The notes: a model not told the origin generated them from the sequence alone. Shown: positions 1 to 7,263, numbered from the stretch's first letter. The stretch: 8,852 bases of DNA from Kiritimatiellia bacterium (GCA_017430155.1 JAFRNO010000484.1:1-8852), one strand, 5' to 3'. Translations and numbers: made by a program.

Positions 1-157
1 CTGCATGTCCGATGGAACAATCGGTCTGGGGGCGTTTGCCCTTAAAAGCCGGCCCGCGCCCATTATGCCCCGGCGGGGGGCGTCCCGACCGTCCGGCGGA
101 CGCGCGGGAGTGCGTCCCTCCCCCCGTTTTGTAATTTCTGCCAGGAGGCGGGCGCAA
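1..157. other. Upstream non-coding region, no gene recognised
   Basis: No convincing gene is seen here. The reading frame of the protease stays open back to position 5, but the predicted residues are rich in Arg, Pro and Gly and resemble no domain, as expected from chance open frames in GC-rich DNA. Small inverted repeats exist: a 5 bp stem at 9-13/20-24, a 4 bp stem at 30-33/38-41 followed by TTAAAA, and a 5 bp stem at 90-94/98-102. None is strong enough to call a terminator. The region may contain the 3' end of an upstream transcription unit. Confidence 0.5.
143..148 (+). promoter_or_regulatory. AGGAGG motif, possible ribosome binding site for an alternative TTG start
   Basis: AGGAGG lies 9 bases before a TTG at 158-160 that is in frame with the protease gene. 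If used, it would add twelve residues before the chosen ATG. The TTG, however, is also the first half of the TTGACA -35 box, and the added residues would lengthen the N-region of an otherwise standard signal peptide. An mRNA from the promoter at 158-187 would not contain this site, so it could act only on a transcript starting further upstream. It may be a chance match in purine-rich sequence. Confidence 0.25.
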
Positions 158-187
158 TTGACAGTCGGACGGGGCTTGTGGTATAAT
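158..187 (+). promoter_or_regulatory. Consensus sigma70 promoter with extended -10
   Basis: The -35 box TTGACA (158-163) and the -10 box TATAAT (182-187) both match consensus exactly and are separated by 18 bp. A TG dinucleotide at 179-180, one base before the -10, makes it an extended -10. The distance from the end of the -10 box to the A of the ATG at 194 is 6 bases, so the expected transcription start falls on or within about two bases of the start codon. The predicted mRNA would have essentially no 5' leader. The base matches are seen directly; promoter activity and the exact start are inferred. Confidence 0.8.
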
Positions 188-193
188 TCCGAC

Positions 194-3100
194 ATGAATA
201 AATATGCCGTAACCGCTTTCGCCGTGGCGGCGGCTCTGATTTTTGCCGCGTCCGCCTCGCCCATCCGCCTGAGATCGACGACCATCGACCCGCCCGCGCA
301 GGCTGCCCGGGGCGCGACGCTCCTCGGCGCCGGCGTTTCCGCGCCCGCGCGCGGGTTGTATCTGGTGCAACCCGTGAACGGCGAGGTGACCGACGAATGG
401 CGCGACCGACTGGAGGCGCTGGGCGCGAAGATTCGCTCCTACATCCCCGACGACACCTATCTCGTCGAGATCCCCGGCGACCGCTACGCCGACCTCGCGG
501 CGAACCTGCCGCACGCCTACCTCGGCGCGTTCAAGCCCGACTACCGCTACGACGCCTCAGAGCTTCCCGCCGAAGCTGCCGCACCGGCCGGCGGGCAGCC
601 GATGCGCCTGCTCGCGGCCTCGCCGGCGCCTGCGGACGGCGTGGCGGCGGATTCCGCCCGCTTCGACATCCTCCTCTTCGAGAACGGAACGGCGGCCATG
701 GTGGCGCAGAAGATCGCCGCGCTCGACGGGTGCACGGTGGAGGAGGCGGCCGGACGCGGCGTCCGGGCCGTCCTCACCGCCGCCGCTGTGAGGGACGTCG
801 CCTCGTGGCCGGACGTCCACTGGATCGAGCGGTTCCGCGAAAGCGTCCCGACGCTCGACATGGCCCTGAAGGCGGAACGCGCCAACGTCGAATCCGTCTG
901 GGATGGCGGCGCCACGCTCCTCGGCCTCACCGGCACGAACCAGGTCATCGGCGTCGCCGACACGGGCCTCGACACGGGCACGAACGGCACGCTCCACCTT
1001 GACATCCGGAATCGTCTCGTCTCCGCCACTTCCGTCTCGGGGCGCGGCAGGTGGCACGACCAGAATGGACACGGCACCCACGTAGTTGGATGCGCGATGG
1101 GCAACGGACGTCGGTCGAGCGGCGGCATCCGCGGTCCCGCCTACGAAGCGCGCCTTGTCATGCAGTCCACGTTGCAAAACAACACCGCCAAGAGCGGCAT
1201 CTCCATCCCCTCCGACATCGAGACGATGTTCCAGTCCGCTTACAATCTGGGCGCGCGCGTGCACAACAACAGCTACGGACAAGGAGAGAAGGGCTCCCCT
1301 GTCAACAACTACACCGCCAAGTGCGAGGGTGTCGACAACTTCATCTTCGAGCATCCGGACATGACGATCGTATTCTCGGCGGGGAACAACGGGGTGGACA
1401 TCTCGCCAACGAACGGCGTCGTCGACACGTCCACGCTGAACGGCTACGCCGCGGCGAAGAACAGCATCGTCGTGGGCGCGTCCGAGAACTTCCAGACCAA
1501 TCACTATTCGAACTACACGTATGCCAGCAAGTTCACTTCGGCAACGCCCATCAACGGCGACTCGTACTCCCTGCCGCAGGATGGCGTCCACCAGGGACTG
1601 GCGGCGTTTTCCAGCCGCGGGCCGACGAGCGACGGCCGCATTCGGCCGGACATCGTGGCGCCCGGCACGGGCATCGCCTCGATGCAGTCGTCCCTCGCGC
1701 CGAAGGCAACCGGATACTGGCTGTACGACGACCACTACTGCTACATGCAGGGTACGAGCATGGCTGCGCCGATCGTCTCCGGCGCGGCGGCGCTCGTCAG
1801 GCAGTGGATGGACGAGCAGTACGGAATCTCCAGCCCCGACGCCGCCACGGTCAAGGCGATCCTCCTCGCGGGCGCGCGGAGCCTTGCGCCCGGGCAGTAC
1901 GGCACCGGCGTCACCCGGGAAATCCCCTCGACATACCCCAACAACGCCGAAGGCTGGGGACAGCTCAACCTCAGCAATTCGCTCGCCAACGCGACGGGCG
2001 TGTACGTGGAGAACGCACGGGTCATCGGCAACAACTCCTCCAAGAACTGGATCGTCGAGGCGTATGCGGGGATGCCCGTCACGTTCATGCTGTCGTGGAC
2101 GGACGCGCCGGGCGACCCGGCGGCGTCGTCCACCGCGACCAAGCGCGTCAACGCCCACAACTTCCGCGTGACGCGCGACGACGGCAAGACGTACACCATG
2201 AACTCCGGCAGCATATCCGGGGCGACCACCCTGGGCGTGCGCATCCCGGCAAGCGACATGACATCGTACCACGTCTTCACGGCGCGGGTCTCAACGGCGT
2301 CCAGCAGCATCAAGACGGGCATGGACACGTCGCTCACGGACGGCACGAAGAACGCGACGCGCTACTCGCTCGTCGTGAACGGCGGCCGCGCCTACAGGAC
2401 GTTCTTTAGCGCCTATTTCCACTACAACGACGGTACGGGGTTTGTGAAGACCAATACCGTGAACGTCGGCGCCAGCTTCTTCAGGTTCATGCCGACGCCC
2501 GTCCGCAGCGGCTACGTGTTCGACGGATGGTACACCGCCTCAAGTGGCGGCAGGAGGGTCAGTCCGTTCACGATCCAGAACAAGTCCAACAAGCACTTCT
2601 TCGCACATTGGCGCCCCGAGGGGCCGGCGAACGACAACTTCGCGAAAGCGACCAAGATCACCGGCTACTACGGCGCCGCGGTGGGCACGACGAAATACGC
2701 CACGCGGGAAAGCGGCGAGCCGCTGCCGGCCTTCAGATCGGCCGCCACGAACACGGTGTGGTGGACATGGACGGCCCCCGCCACGGGAAAGGTCCAGTTC
2801 AACACCGCCGGGTCCGGAATCAGCGACACCGTGATGGGCGTCTACAGGGGAACGTCCGTGTCCGCGTTGACGAAGGTCGCGGAGAACGACGACGGCATAT
2901 CAGGCAGCTACCTCAGTTCGAATGCGTTCGACGTCGTGTCGGGAACCGCGTACCGCATCTGCGTGGCGGGCTATGGCAACGACAACGCCGGCTCGGTGAA
3001 GGTCAACTGGAGCTACCTCACCAGGGCCACGGTCACGCTGAACGCCAACGGAGGAGCGCCGGGCTACCTCTTGTCGCGCGAACTGGGCCAGACGATTGGC

Positions 3101-6100
3101 ACCGTGCCGACGGCGTCGCGTTCGGGCTACGCCTTCGGGGGCTGGTGGCGGTCGGGGACCCAGCTCTATCCGACGACCGTCGTCTACGGCAACGCCACGT
3201 ACACCGCGCGGTGGAATCCCCGGCCCGCGAACGACGATTTCGCCCACGCGAGCGAGCTTTCCGGCGTGGAAGGGACGGTTTCGGCGTCGGTCCGGCATTC
3301 CTCGTCGGAGAGCGGCGAACCTCTGAAGGCGTTCAGGGCCGCCGCCACGAACACGGTGTGGTGGACATGGACCGCGCCGATAGACGGCACCGCGACCTTC
3401 GACACCGTCGGCTCCTACCTCCCCGACGGAGACGGCATGGACACCGTTCTCGGCGTCTACACGGGCACATACGTGTCGGGACTGGCGAAGGTGGCCGAGA
3501 ACGACGACGACGCAAGCCTCTCGTACAAATACTGGAGCCGTCTCTCGTTCCACGCCGTCGCGGGGCAGACCTACCGCATCTGCGCCTCGGGATACGGGGC
3601 GGACAATGCGGACGGGACCATTAAGCTCAACTTGAAAATGGAAGTGGAGAACGGCGGCGTCGCGAGGTGGAAGGACGCCTCCGGAATCTGGTGGACGTTC
3701 GTCTGGCAGGACGACGGCACCGCGATGCTCGGCACCGGTGCCGAGCCGCCGGCCGCGGACAAGGCGCTGTACAAGGGGACCGTCGTCCTCCCGGCGACCG
3801 TGTACCGGGAGGGCAATCCGTACAAGGTCACGTCGATCGCGCCGAAGGCCCTCTACGGCTGCACGCTCCTGAAGGGCGTCACCATCCCGGCCGGCCTGAC
3901 CGCAATCGGCGATTTTGCGTTCGCGAACAGCACGTATCTCGTGAAGGCGACATTCAAAGACACGTTCCCGTCCTGCAGCGACTTCAGGAAGGTGTTCGAG
4001 GGGACGATTTTCCTCTCGTACCAAGAGATCTACAACTCGAATGACACCGTCACGAATCCTTCATGGGAGGGCAGCACCAAGGTCGCCAAGGTGACCGACT
4101 TCAACTTCCTCGCGGGCGTCGACACGGACGAAGACTGGGCGTCCATCTTGGACGATCACGGCAACTGCGCCACGAAGTGGTTCCACTGGATCGCCCCGGC
4201 ATCCGGGACCGTGTGGTTCGACACGGCCGACAGCACGTTCGACACGTTGCTCTACGTCTACCGGGCCGACACCCACGCCGAGGTCGCGAAGAACGACGAC
4301 TTCACGAAGGCCGGCGGGAGCCGGGTGTCGTTCAAGGCGGTGTCGGGCGTCGGGTACCTGATCTGCGTGGGTGGCGCGAACGGGGAACGCGGCCGCTACG
4401 CGCTCTCCTGGCGCATGGGCACGCCCGTCACGCTCACGCTCGACGTACGAGGCGGCACGTTCGCCGGCGCGGACGTACCCGCGAAGTTCACCGTCCCGAA
4501 GAACGTCGCCGTGGGCGCGCTGCCCACGCCCGTGAAGACGTACTACTCGTTCGCGGGCTGGTACACGGCGAAGTCCGGCGGCACGAAGGTGACGGCGAAG
4601 ACGAAGTTCACAAAGTCGACGAAACTCTACGCGCGCTGGGCGAAGCAGAAGTTCAAGGTGAAGGCCGTGGGCGTGGCGCCGGGCGTAAAGAAGGTGACGG
4701 GCTCCGGCACGTACGCCTGGGGCACGAAGGTGAAGCTCAAGGCGACCCCGGCGTCCGGATACGCGTTCTGCCGCTGGGAGGCGACGGACGAGGCGTCGAA
4801 GGCCGCGTTCCCGAAGTACGGCACGCAGAACCGCAGGAACGCCTCGCCCACGATCACCGTGCCGAAGACCTCGGGCGTCTCGTACCGGGCGCATTTCATC
4901 AAGAAGTCGGCCGACGCGGTCTCCCTGGCCGCACTCCCGTACACCACGCTCTACGCCGAAAGCAGCACGCTCGCGACGTTCGTCCTCGCCACGTCGGAAT
5001 CCTATCCGACGGTGACGACGAGCAAGCTTCCGGCCGGTGTCAAGTTCAGCCTTTACAACAACTCCGAAAGCACGTATCTGTACGTGCTCCAGATCTCGAC
5101 GCCCGAAAAGGTGCCCGCCGGGCGGCACGTCGTGAAGGTGACGGCGAAGAACCGCTCCGGGAAGAAGACGACGAAGAGCTTCGTCGTGTGGGGCCGGAAC
5201 AGGACGCAGGCGGTCGACGCGGGCGCGCTCACCGTGACCGACGGCATGTCCGCGCAGGCGCCGTGCGTGATTTACGCGGGCGTCAAGTACCAGCTCGCCA
5301 ACCTGGGCGTGTCCGCGGCGAGCGGGTGGAAGATCACGAAGATCGGCGGGCTTCCGACCGGCATCACGTGGGACGCGAAGAGCCAGAAGCTGAAGGGCTA
5401 CACGAAGAAAACGGGCCCGTACACCTTCACGTTCACCGTCGCGAAGGGCAAGACGTCCTACGTGGCCTCCGCGACGTTCCAGGTGAAGACCCTGCCGGCG
5501 AAACTCCTGGGCACGTTCTACGGCTACACCGCGGTTTCCGAGTACGGCGATTTCGGCACCCAGTCGCTCCGGGTGACGGCGTCCGTCACGAAGGACGGCA
5601 AGGTGACGGCGAAGATGGGCAGCCGGAGCTTCTCCTGCAACGGGCTCACCTACGACGCGTACTACAACACGTTCAGGGCCACCATAAAATCGAGCAGCAC
5701 GGACAAGAAAAACAAGAACGTGACCTACACCCGCACCCTCATCCTCGACTTCGATCCAAGCGTGGACTACAACGGGAATGCGCTGGATGGCCGATACATC
5801 GAAGACCGCACGAAGAAGACCGGCAGCGGCGTCTCGTCAGTCCTTCTCGCGCAATACGACATCGTCGGGCGCCGGAACGTGTTCGGCTACAATGCGAACG
5901 GAGGTCTGCTCTTCGCGGGGGCGGACGTCGCGCAGGAAGCGCTGGATCTCGCGTCGCTCCTCCACCCGTCCGCCACGGTCTCGTTCGCAGGCGGCAGCGC
6001 GACGGTCACCCTGAGCGGAACGGGCGTCGCGAAACTAACCGGCACGCTGAACGGAAAGGCGTTCAGCGAATCGGCGGTTGTCTGGTTCTTGGGCGGAGAA

Positions 6101-6235
6101 GGCGAATCGACGCGATTCCTCAGGATCTGGTCGTTCTCCCTCGGGATGCCGATAACCTACAAACTGACCTATCAGACCGACGGATACGGCCTGTATCTCG
6201 ACAGCGTCGACGCGCCGTCGGCGCCGGCCGGCTGA
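194..6235 (+). CDS. Large secreted subtilisin-like (S8) serine protease with InlB-type, PPC-like, LRR and Ig-like modules
   Basis: Exported serine endopeptidase of the subtilase (S8) family, 2013 residues. Residues 1-21 form a Sec signal peptide (MNK, a hydrophobic stretch, then ASA before the expected cut). Residues about 53-118 and 155-236 look like two prodomain (I9-like) halves. The protease domain spans about 245-600 with the full triad: Asp256 (ADTGLD), His293 (GHGTHVVG) and Ser522 (GTSMAAP), plus oxyanion Asn398 (SAGNNG). A beta domain like that of KP-43-type subtilases follows (613-731). Then come InlB-type repeat 1 (738-808), PPC-like 1 (811-943), InlB 2 (945-1009), PPC-like 2 (1011-1150), a BspA-type LRR segment (1152-1284), PPC-like 3 (1285-1409), InlB 3 (1411-1484), a divergent InlB-like repeat (1485-1572), two Ig-like segments (1573-1764) and an unassigned beta-rich C-terminus (1766-2013). 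No LPXTG, PEP-CTERM or type IX sorting signal is seen. ATG 194 was chosen for the signal peptide and promoter position. Likely role: extracellular or surface protein degradation, with the repeats as stalk or binding modules. The protease call is firm; substrate and anchoring are unknown. Confidence 0.93.
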   Translation: MNKYAVTAFAVAAALIFAASASPIRLRSTTIDPPAQAARGATLLGAGVSAPARGLYLVQPVNGEVTDEWRDRLEALGAKIRSYIPDDTYLVEIPGDRYADLAANLPHAYLGAFKPDYRYDASELPAEAAAPAGGQPMRLLAASPAPADGVAADSARFDILLFENGTAAMVAQKIAALDGCTVEEAAGRGVRAVLTAAAVRDVASWPDVHWIERFRESVPTLDMALKAERANVESVWDGGATLLGLTGTNQVIGVADTGLDTGTNGTLHLDIRNRLVSATSVSGRGRWHDQNGHGTHVVGCAMGNGRRSSGGIRGPAYEARLVMQSTLQNNTAKSGISIPSDIETMFQSAYNLGARVHNNSYGQGEKGSPVNNYTAKCEGVDNFIFEHPDMTIVFSAGNNGVDISPTNGVVDTSTLNGYAAAKNSIVVGASENFQTNHYSNYTYASKFTSATPINGDSYSLPQDGVHQGLAAFSSRGPTSDGRIRPDIVAPGTGIASMQSSLAPKATGYWLYDDHYCYMQGTSMAAPIVSGAAALVRQWMDEQYGISSPDAATVKAILLAGARSLAPGQYGTGVTREIPSTYPNNAEGWGQLNLSNSLANATGVYVENARVIGNNSSKNWIVEAYAGMPVTFMLSWTDAPGDPAASSTATKRVNAHNFRVTRDDGKTYTMNSGSISGATTLGVRIPASDMTSYHVFTARVSTASSSIKTGMDTSLTDGTKNATRYSLVVNGGRAYRTFFSAYFHYNDGTGFVKTNTVNVGASFFRFMPTPVRSGYVFDGWYTASSGGRRVSPFTIQNKSNKHFFAHWRPEGPANDNFAKATKITGYYGAAVGTTKYATRESGEPLPAFRSAATNTVWWTWTAPATGKVQFNTAGSGISDTVMGVYRGTSVSALTKVAENDDGISGSYLSSNAFDVVSGTAYRICVAGYGNDNAGSVKVNWSYLTRATVTLNANGGAPGYLLSRELGQTIGTVPTASRSGYAFGGWWRSGTQLYPTTVVYGNATYTARWNPRPANDDFAHASELSGVEGTVSASVRHSSSESGEPLKAFRAAATNTVWWTWTAPIDGTATFDTVGSYLPDGDGMDTVLGVYTGTYVSGLAKVAENDDDASLSYKYWSRLSFHAVAGQTYRICASGYGADNADGTIKLNLKMEVENGGVARWKDASGIWWTFVWQDDGTAMLGTGAEPPAADKALYKGTVVLPATVYREGNPYKVTSIAPKALYGCTLLKGVTIPAGLTAIGDFAFANSTYLVKATFKDTFPSCSDFRKVFEGTIFLSYQEIYNSNDTVTNPSWEGSTKVAKVTDFNFLAGVDTDEDWASILDDHGNCATKWFHWIAPASGTVWFDTADSTFDTLLYVYRADTHAEVAKNDDFTKAGGSRVSFKAVSGVGYLICVGGANGERGRYALSWRMGTPVTLTLDVRGGTFAGADVPAKFTVPKNVAVGALPTPVKTYYSFAGWYTAKSGGTKVTAKTKFTKSTKLYARWAKQKFKVKAVGVAPGVKKVTGSGTYAWGTKVKLKATPASGYAFCRWEATDEASKAAFPKYGTQNRRNASPTITVPKTSGVSYRAHFIKKSADAVSLAALPYTTLYAESSTLATFVLATSESYPTVTTSKLPAGVKFSLYNNSESTYLYVLQISTPEKVPAGRHVVKVTAKNRSGKKTTKSFVVWGRNRTQAVDAGALTVTDGMSAQAPCVIYAGVKYQLANLGVSAASGWKITKIGGLPTGITWDAKSQKLKGYTKKTGPYTFTFTVAKGKTSYVASATFQVKTLPAKLLGTFYGYTAVSEYGDFGTQSLRVTASVTKDGKVTAKMGSRSFSCNGLTYDAYYNTFRATIKSSSTDKKNKNVTYTRTLILDFDPSVDYNGNALDGRYIEDRTKKTGSGVSSVLLAQYDIVGRRNVFGYNANGGLLFAGADVAQEALDLASLLHPSATVSFAGGSATVTLSGTGVAKLTGTLNGKAFSESAVVWFLGGEGESTRFLRIWSFSLGMPITYKLTYQTDGYGLYLDSVDAPSAPAG
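2741..2772 (+). repeat. 32 bp exact direct repeat, copy 1
   Basis: These 32 bases are identical to 3341-3372, exactly 600 bp downstream, and encode AATNTVWWTWT in PPC-like module 1. Flanking shared patches keep the same offset (ESGEP codons at 2708-2722 and 3308-3322, TTCAG at 2732-2736 and 3332-3336). Confidence 0.9.
3341..3372 (+). repeat. 32 bp exact direct repeat, copy 2
   Basis: Second copy of the 2741-2772 repeat, in PPC-like module 2. Identity includes synonymous positions, so it points to a fairly recent duplication or to gene conversion between the two modules, not to protein-level conservation alone. Confidence 0.9.
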
Positions 6236-6241
6236 TGACCG

Positions 6242-6254
6242 CTTCGGCGCGAAG
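6242..6254. terminator. Weak hairpin between convergent genes, possible bidirectional terminator
   Basis: A perfect 5 bp inverted repeat (CTTCG, loop GCG, CGAAG) sits in the 36 bp gap between the protease stop (6233-6235) and the stop of the opposing gene (6272-6274). There is no T-tract after it on either strand, so a standard intrinsic terminator is not supported. It is listed because no better candidate exists between these convergent genes. Confidence 0.2.
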
Positions 6255-6271
6255 AATTAACAGAGTTGTGG

Positions 6272-7198
6272 CTATTTCCGCGTGACGGCGGGGCGTCCGC
6301 GCCAGACTTCGGGAACCTTGTAGCCGAGGGCGGCGACGATCGTGGGGGCCGCGTCGGCCAGGAGCACAGGCTCACGCAGGCGGAAGCCCTCCTTCACGGC
6401 GGGGCCGGAGACGAGGAAGGGGATGTCGAAGCAGTCCGCCAGCGCCATGCCGTGCTTCTTGCCCTCGCCGCCGTGGTCGGCCACGAGCAGGATCAGCGTG
6501 TCGTCGCGCAGGCCGGTTTCCTCGAGGCACTTCACGAGCTTGCCGAGGTTCTTGTCCACGTTCACGCAGGCGTTGGTGAACTCGGGCGTGCCCCAGCCGC
6601 ATTTGTGTCCGTAGCAGTCGGGCAGGTGCTGGTAGACGTACGTGAACTTCGGCTGCTTCTCCTTGAGGAGCTGGATGGCGGTCGCCATCGTGTCGTCGTC
6701 GCGCTGCTCGAGCGAGCCATCGGGGAAGTACTTCACGTAGTCCACCTCGTTCGTGTTGTGGACGAAGCCGATGCCGTCCCAGTTGTAGAGGGAGACCGTG
6801 TAGGCGGAGGGATCCTGTTTCTTGATCTCGTGGAAGATGCAGGGCAGCTTGCCGTTGTCGAGGGCGGCGGGCGGCGGCGGGACGTCGGGCGCCTTGCTGT
6901 TCCACTCGCGGTAACCGTGGACCTCCACGACGGTGCCGTTCATGCAGGTGCACCAGTTGATGCCGGAGGAGGTGGGGAAGCTGTTGCGTCCGACGGCGTA
7001 GAGACCGTCCGCGCGGAGCTTGGCGAGGTTCGGCATCTTGTCCCAGGGAATCCACTGGGCGCCGAAGCCGTCCACGCCCACGAGCACCACGTGCTTCACG
7101 CGCGGACCCGCCTTCGCGGCGCAGCATTTCGTCGAACAGTCCGTGACGCAGCCGCATCCAAGGGCCGCCAGCGCCAGGGCGAACAGAATCTTCTTCAT
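6272..7198 (-). CDS. Alkaline-phosphatase-superfamily phosphodiesterase / nucleotide pyrophosphatase-like protein, probable lipoprotein
   Basis: A 308-residue hydrolase of the type I phosphodiesterase/nucleotide pyrophosphatase group, expected to bind two zinc-type metal ions and cleave phosphoesters outside the cytoplasm. The N-terminus MKKILFALALAALGCGC is an export signal with a loose lipobox; Cys15 or Cys17 would be lipidated. The superfamily site appears complete: Asp43 (VGVDGF), nucleophile Ser78 (aligning FPTSSGINW with the family FPTLTFPNH segment), Asp194 and His198 (PDCYGHK), Asp241-His242 (ADHGG) and His249 (KKHGM). MPNLAKLRADG (55-65) and IPFLVSGP (259-266) also fit. Thirteen cysteines are unusual for this length, and several lie next to active-site residues. 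The length is short compared with many nucleotide pyrophosphatases, but the fold core seems intact. It is transcribed alone, convergent with the protease and divergent from glycyl-tRNA synthetase. Substrate (nucleotide, phospholipid or other ester) cannot be read from sequence; a sulfatase-like relative is possible, but no Cys-x-Pro-Ser-Arg sulfatase motif is present. Confidence 0.88.
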   Translation of the reverse strand: MKKILFALALAALGCGCVTDCSTKCCAAKAGPRVKHVVLVGVDGFGAQWIPWDKMPNLAKLRADGLYAVGRNSFPTSSGINWCTCMNGTVVEVHGYREWNSKAPDVPPPPAALDNGKLPCIFHEIKKQDPSAYTVSLYNWDGIGFVHNTNEVDYVKYFPDGSLEQRDDDTMATAIQLLKEKQPKFTYVYQHLPDCYGHKCGWGTPEFTNACVNVDKNLGKLVKCLEETGLRDDTLILLVADHGGEGKKHGMALADCFDIPFLVSGPAVKEGFRLREPVLLADAAPTIVAALGYKVPEVWRGRPAVTRK

Positions 7199-7202
7199 GT
7201 TT

Positions 7203-7209
7203 CTTCCTT
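7203..7209 (-). promoter_or_regulatory. Ribosome binding site of the phosphodiesterase gene
   Basis: On the minus strand the sequence AAGGAAG precedes the ATG at 7198-7196, with the AAGGA core 6 bases before the start codon. This fixes the start choice and shows that this genome uses Shine-Dalgarno sites on at least some genes, unlike the protease. Confidence 0.75.
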
Positions 7210-7231
7210 CTTATTTGTTGATGGTTCCACC

Positions 7232-7260
7232 AGTATAGCACAAAAGCAGGGCGTTGAACA
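7232..7260 (-). promoter_or_regulatory. Extended -10 promoter for the phosphodiesterase gene
   Basis: The minus strand reads TGCTATACT at 7240-7232: a TATACT -10 (five of six consensus) with the TG of an extended -10. At 17 bp spacing the -35 (TGTTCA, 7260-7255) is poor, as is common for extended -10 promoters. The expected start near 7225 gives a leader of about 27 bases that contains the ribosome binding site. Confidence 0.6.
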
Positions 7261-7263
7261 GGG

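Larger units (their letters stand above)
2405..4645 (+). repeat. Alternating InlB-type and PPC-like module array inside the protease gene
   Basis: Three InlB-type (Listeria-Bacteroides) repeats are encoded at about 2405-2617, 3026-3220 and 4424-4645. They are recognised by a GY.F.GW core and a closing A.W or ARW. They alternate with three PPC-like modules at about 2624-3022, 3224-3643 and 4046-4420, recognised by a W.W.AP segment, a 'DT..GVY' or 'DTLLYVY' strand, and an acidic NDD loop. The third pair is separated from the first two by an LRR segment and is more diverged: FHWIAPASG replaces WWTWTAP. The pattern implies growth by duplication of a two-domain unit. Confidence 0.75.

Noticed and set aside
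5..193. In-frame ATG at 5 that would give the protease 63 extra residues
   Set aside because: The extension is Arg/Pro/Gly-rich without a domain, would bury the signal peptide and would cover the promoter. The open frame is expected by chance in GC-rich DNA.
557..2272. 571-codon open frame antisense to the S8 catalytic domain
   Set aside because: Composition is Arg/Val/Asp/Gly-rich and featureless, and the opposite strand encodes an intact catalytic domain. It is a shadow frame.
4586..5615. A 16 bp sequence encoding KVTAK repeated at 4586-4601, 5135-5150 and 5600-5615
   Set aside because: All three copies are in frame and use the preferred codons of this gene (AAG, GTG, ACG, GCG), so codon bias over a short Lys-rich motif explains them. 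Spacing is irregular, so it is not a CRISPR or mobile repeat.
4063..6285. Long open frame (740 codons) on the + strand overlapping the protease in another frame
   Set aside because: Its translation is dominated by Arg, Gly, Glu and His with no domain, typical of an alternative frame of a GC-rich gene. The protease frame here encodes recognisable modules.
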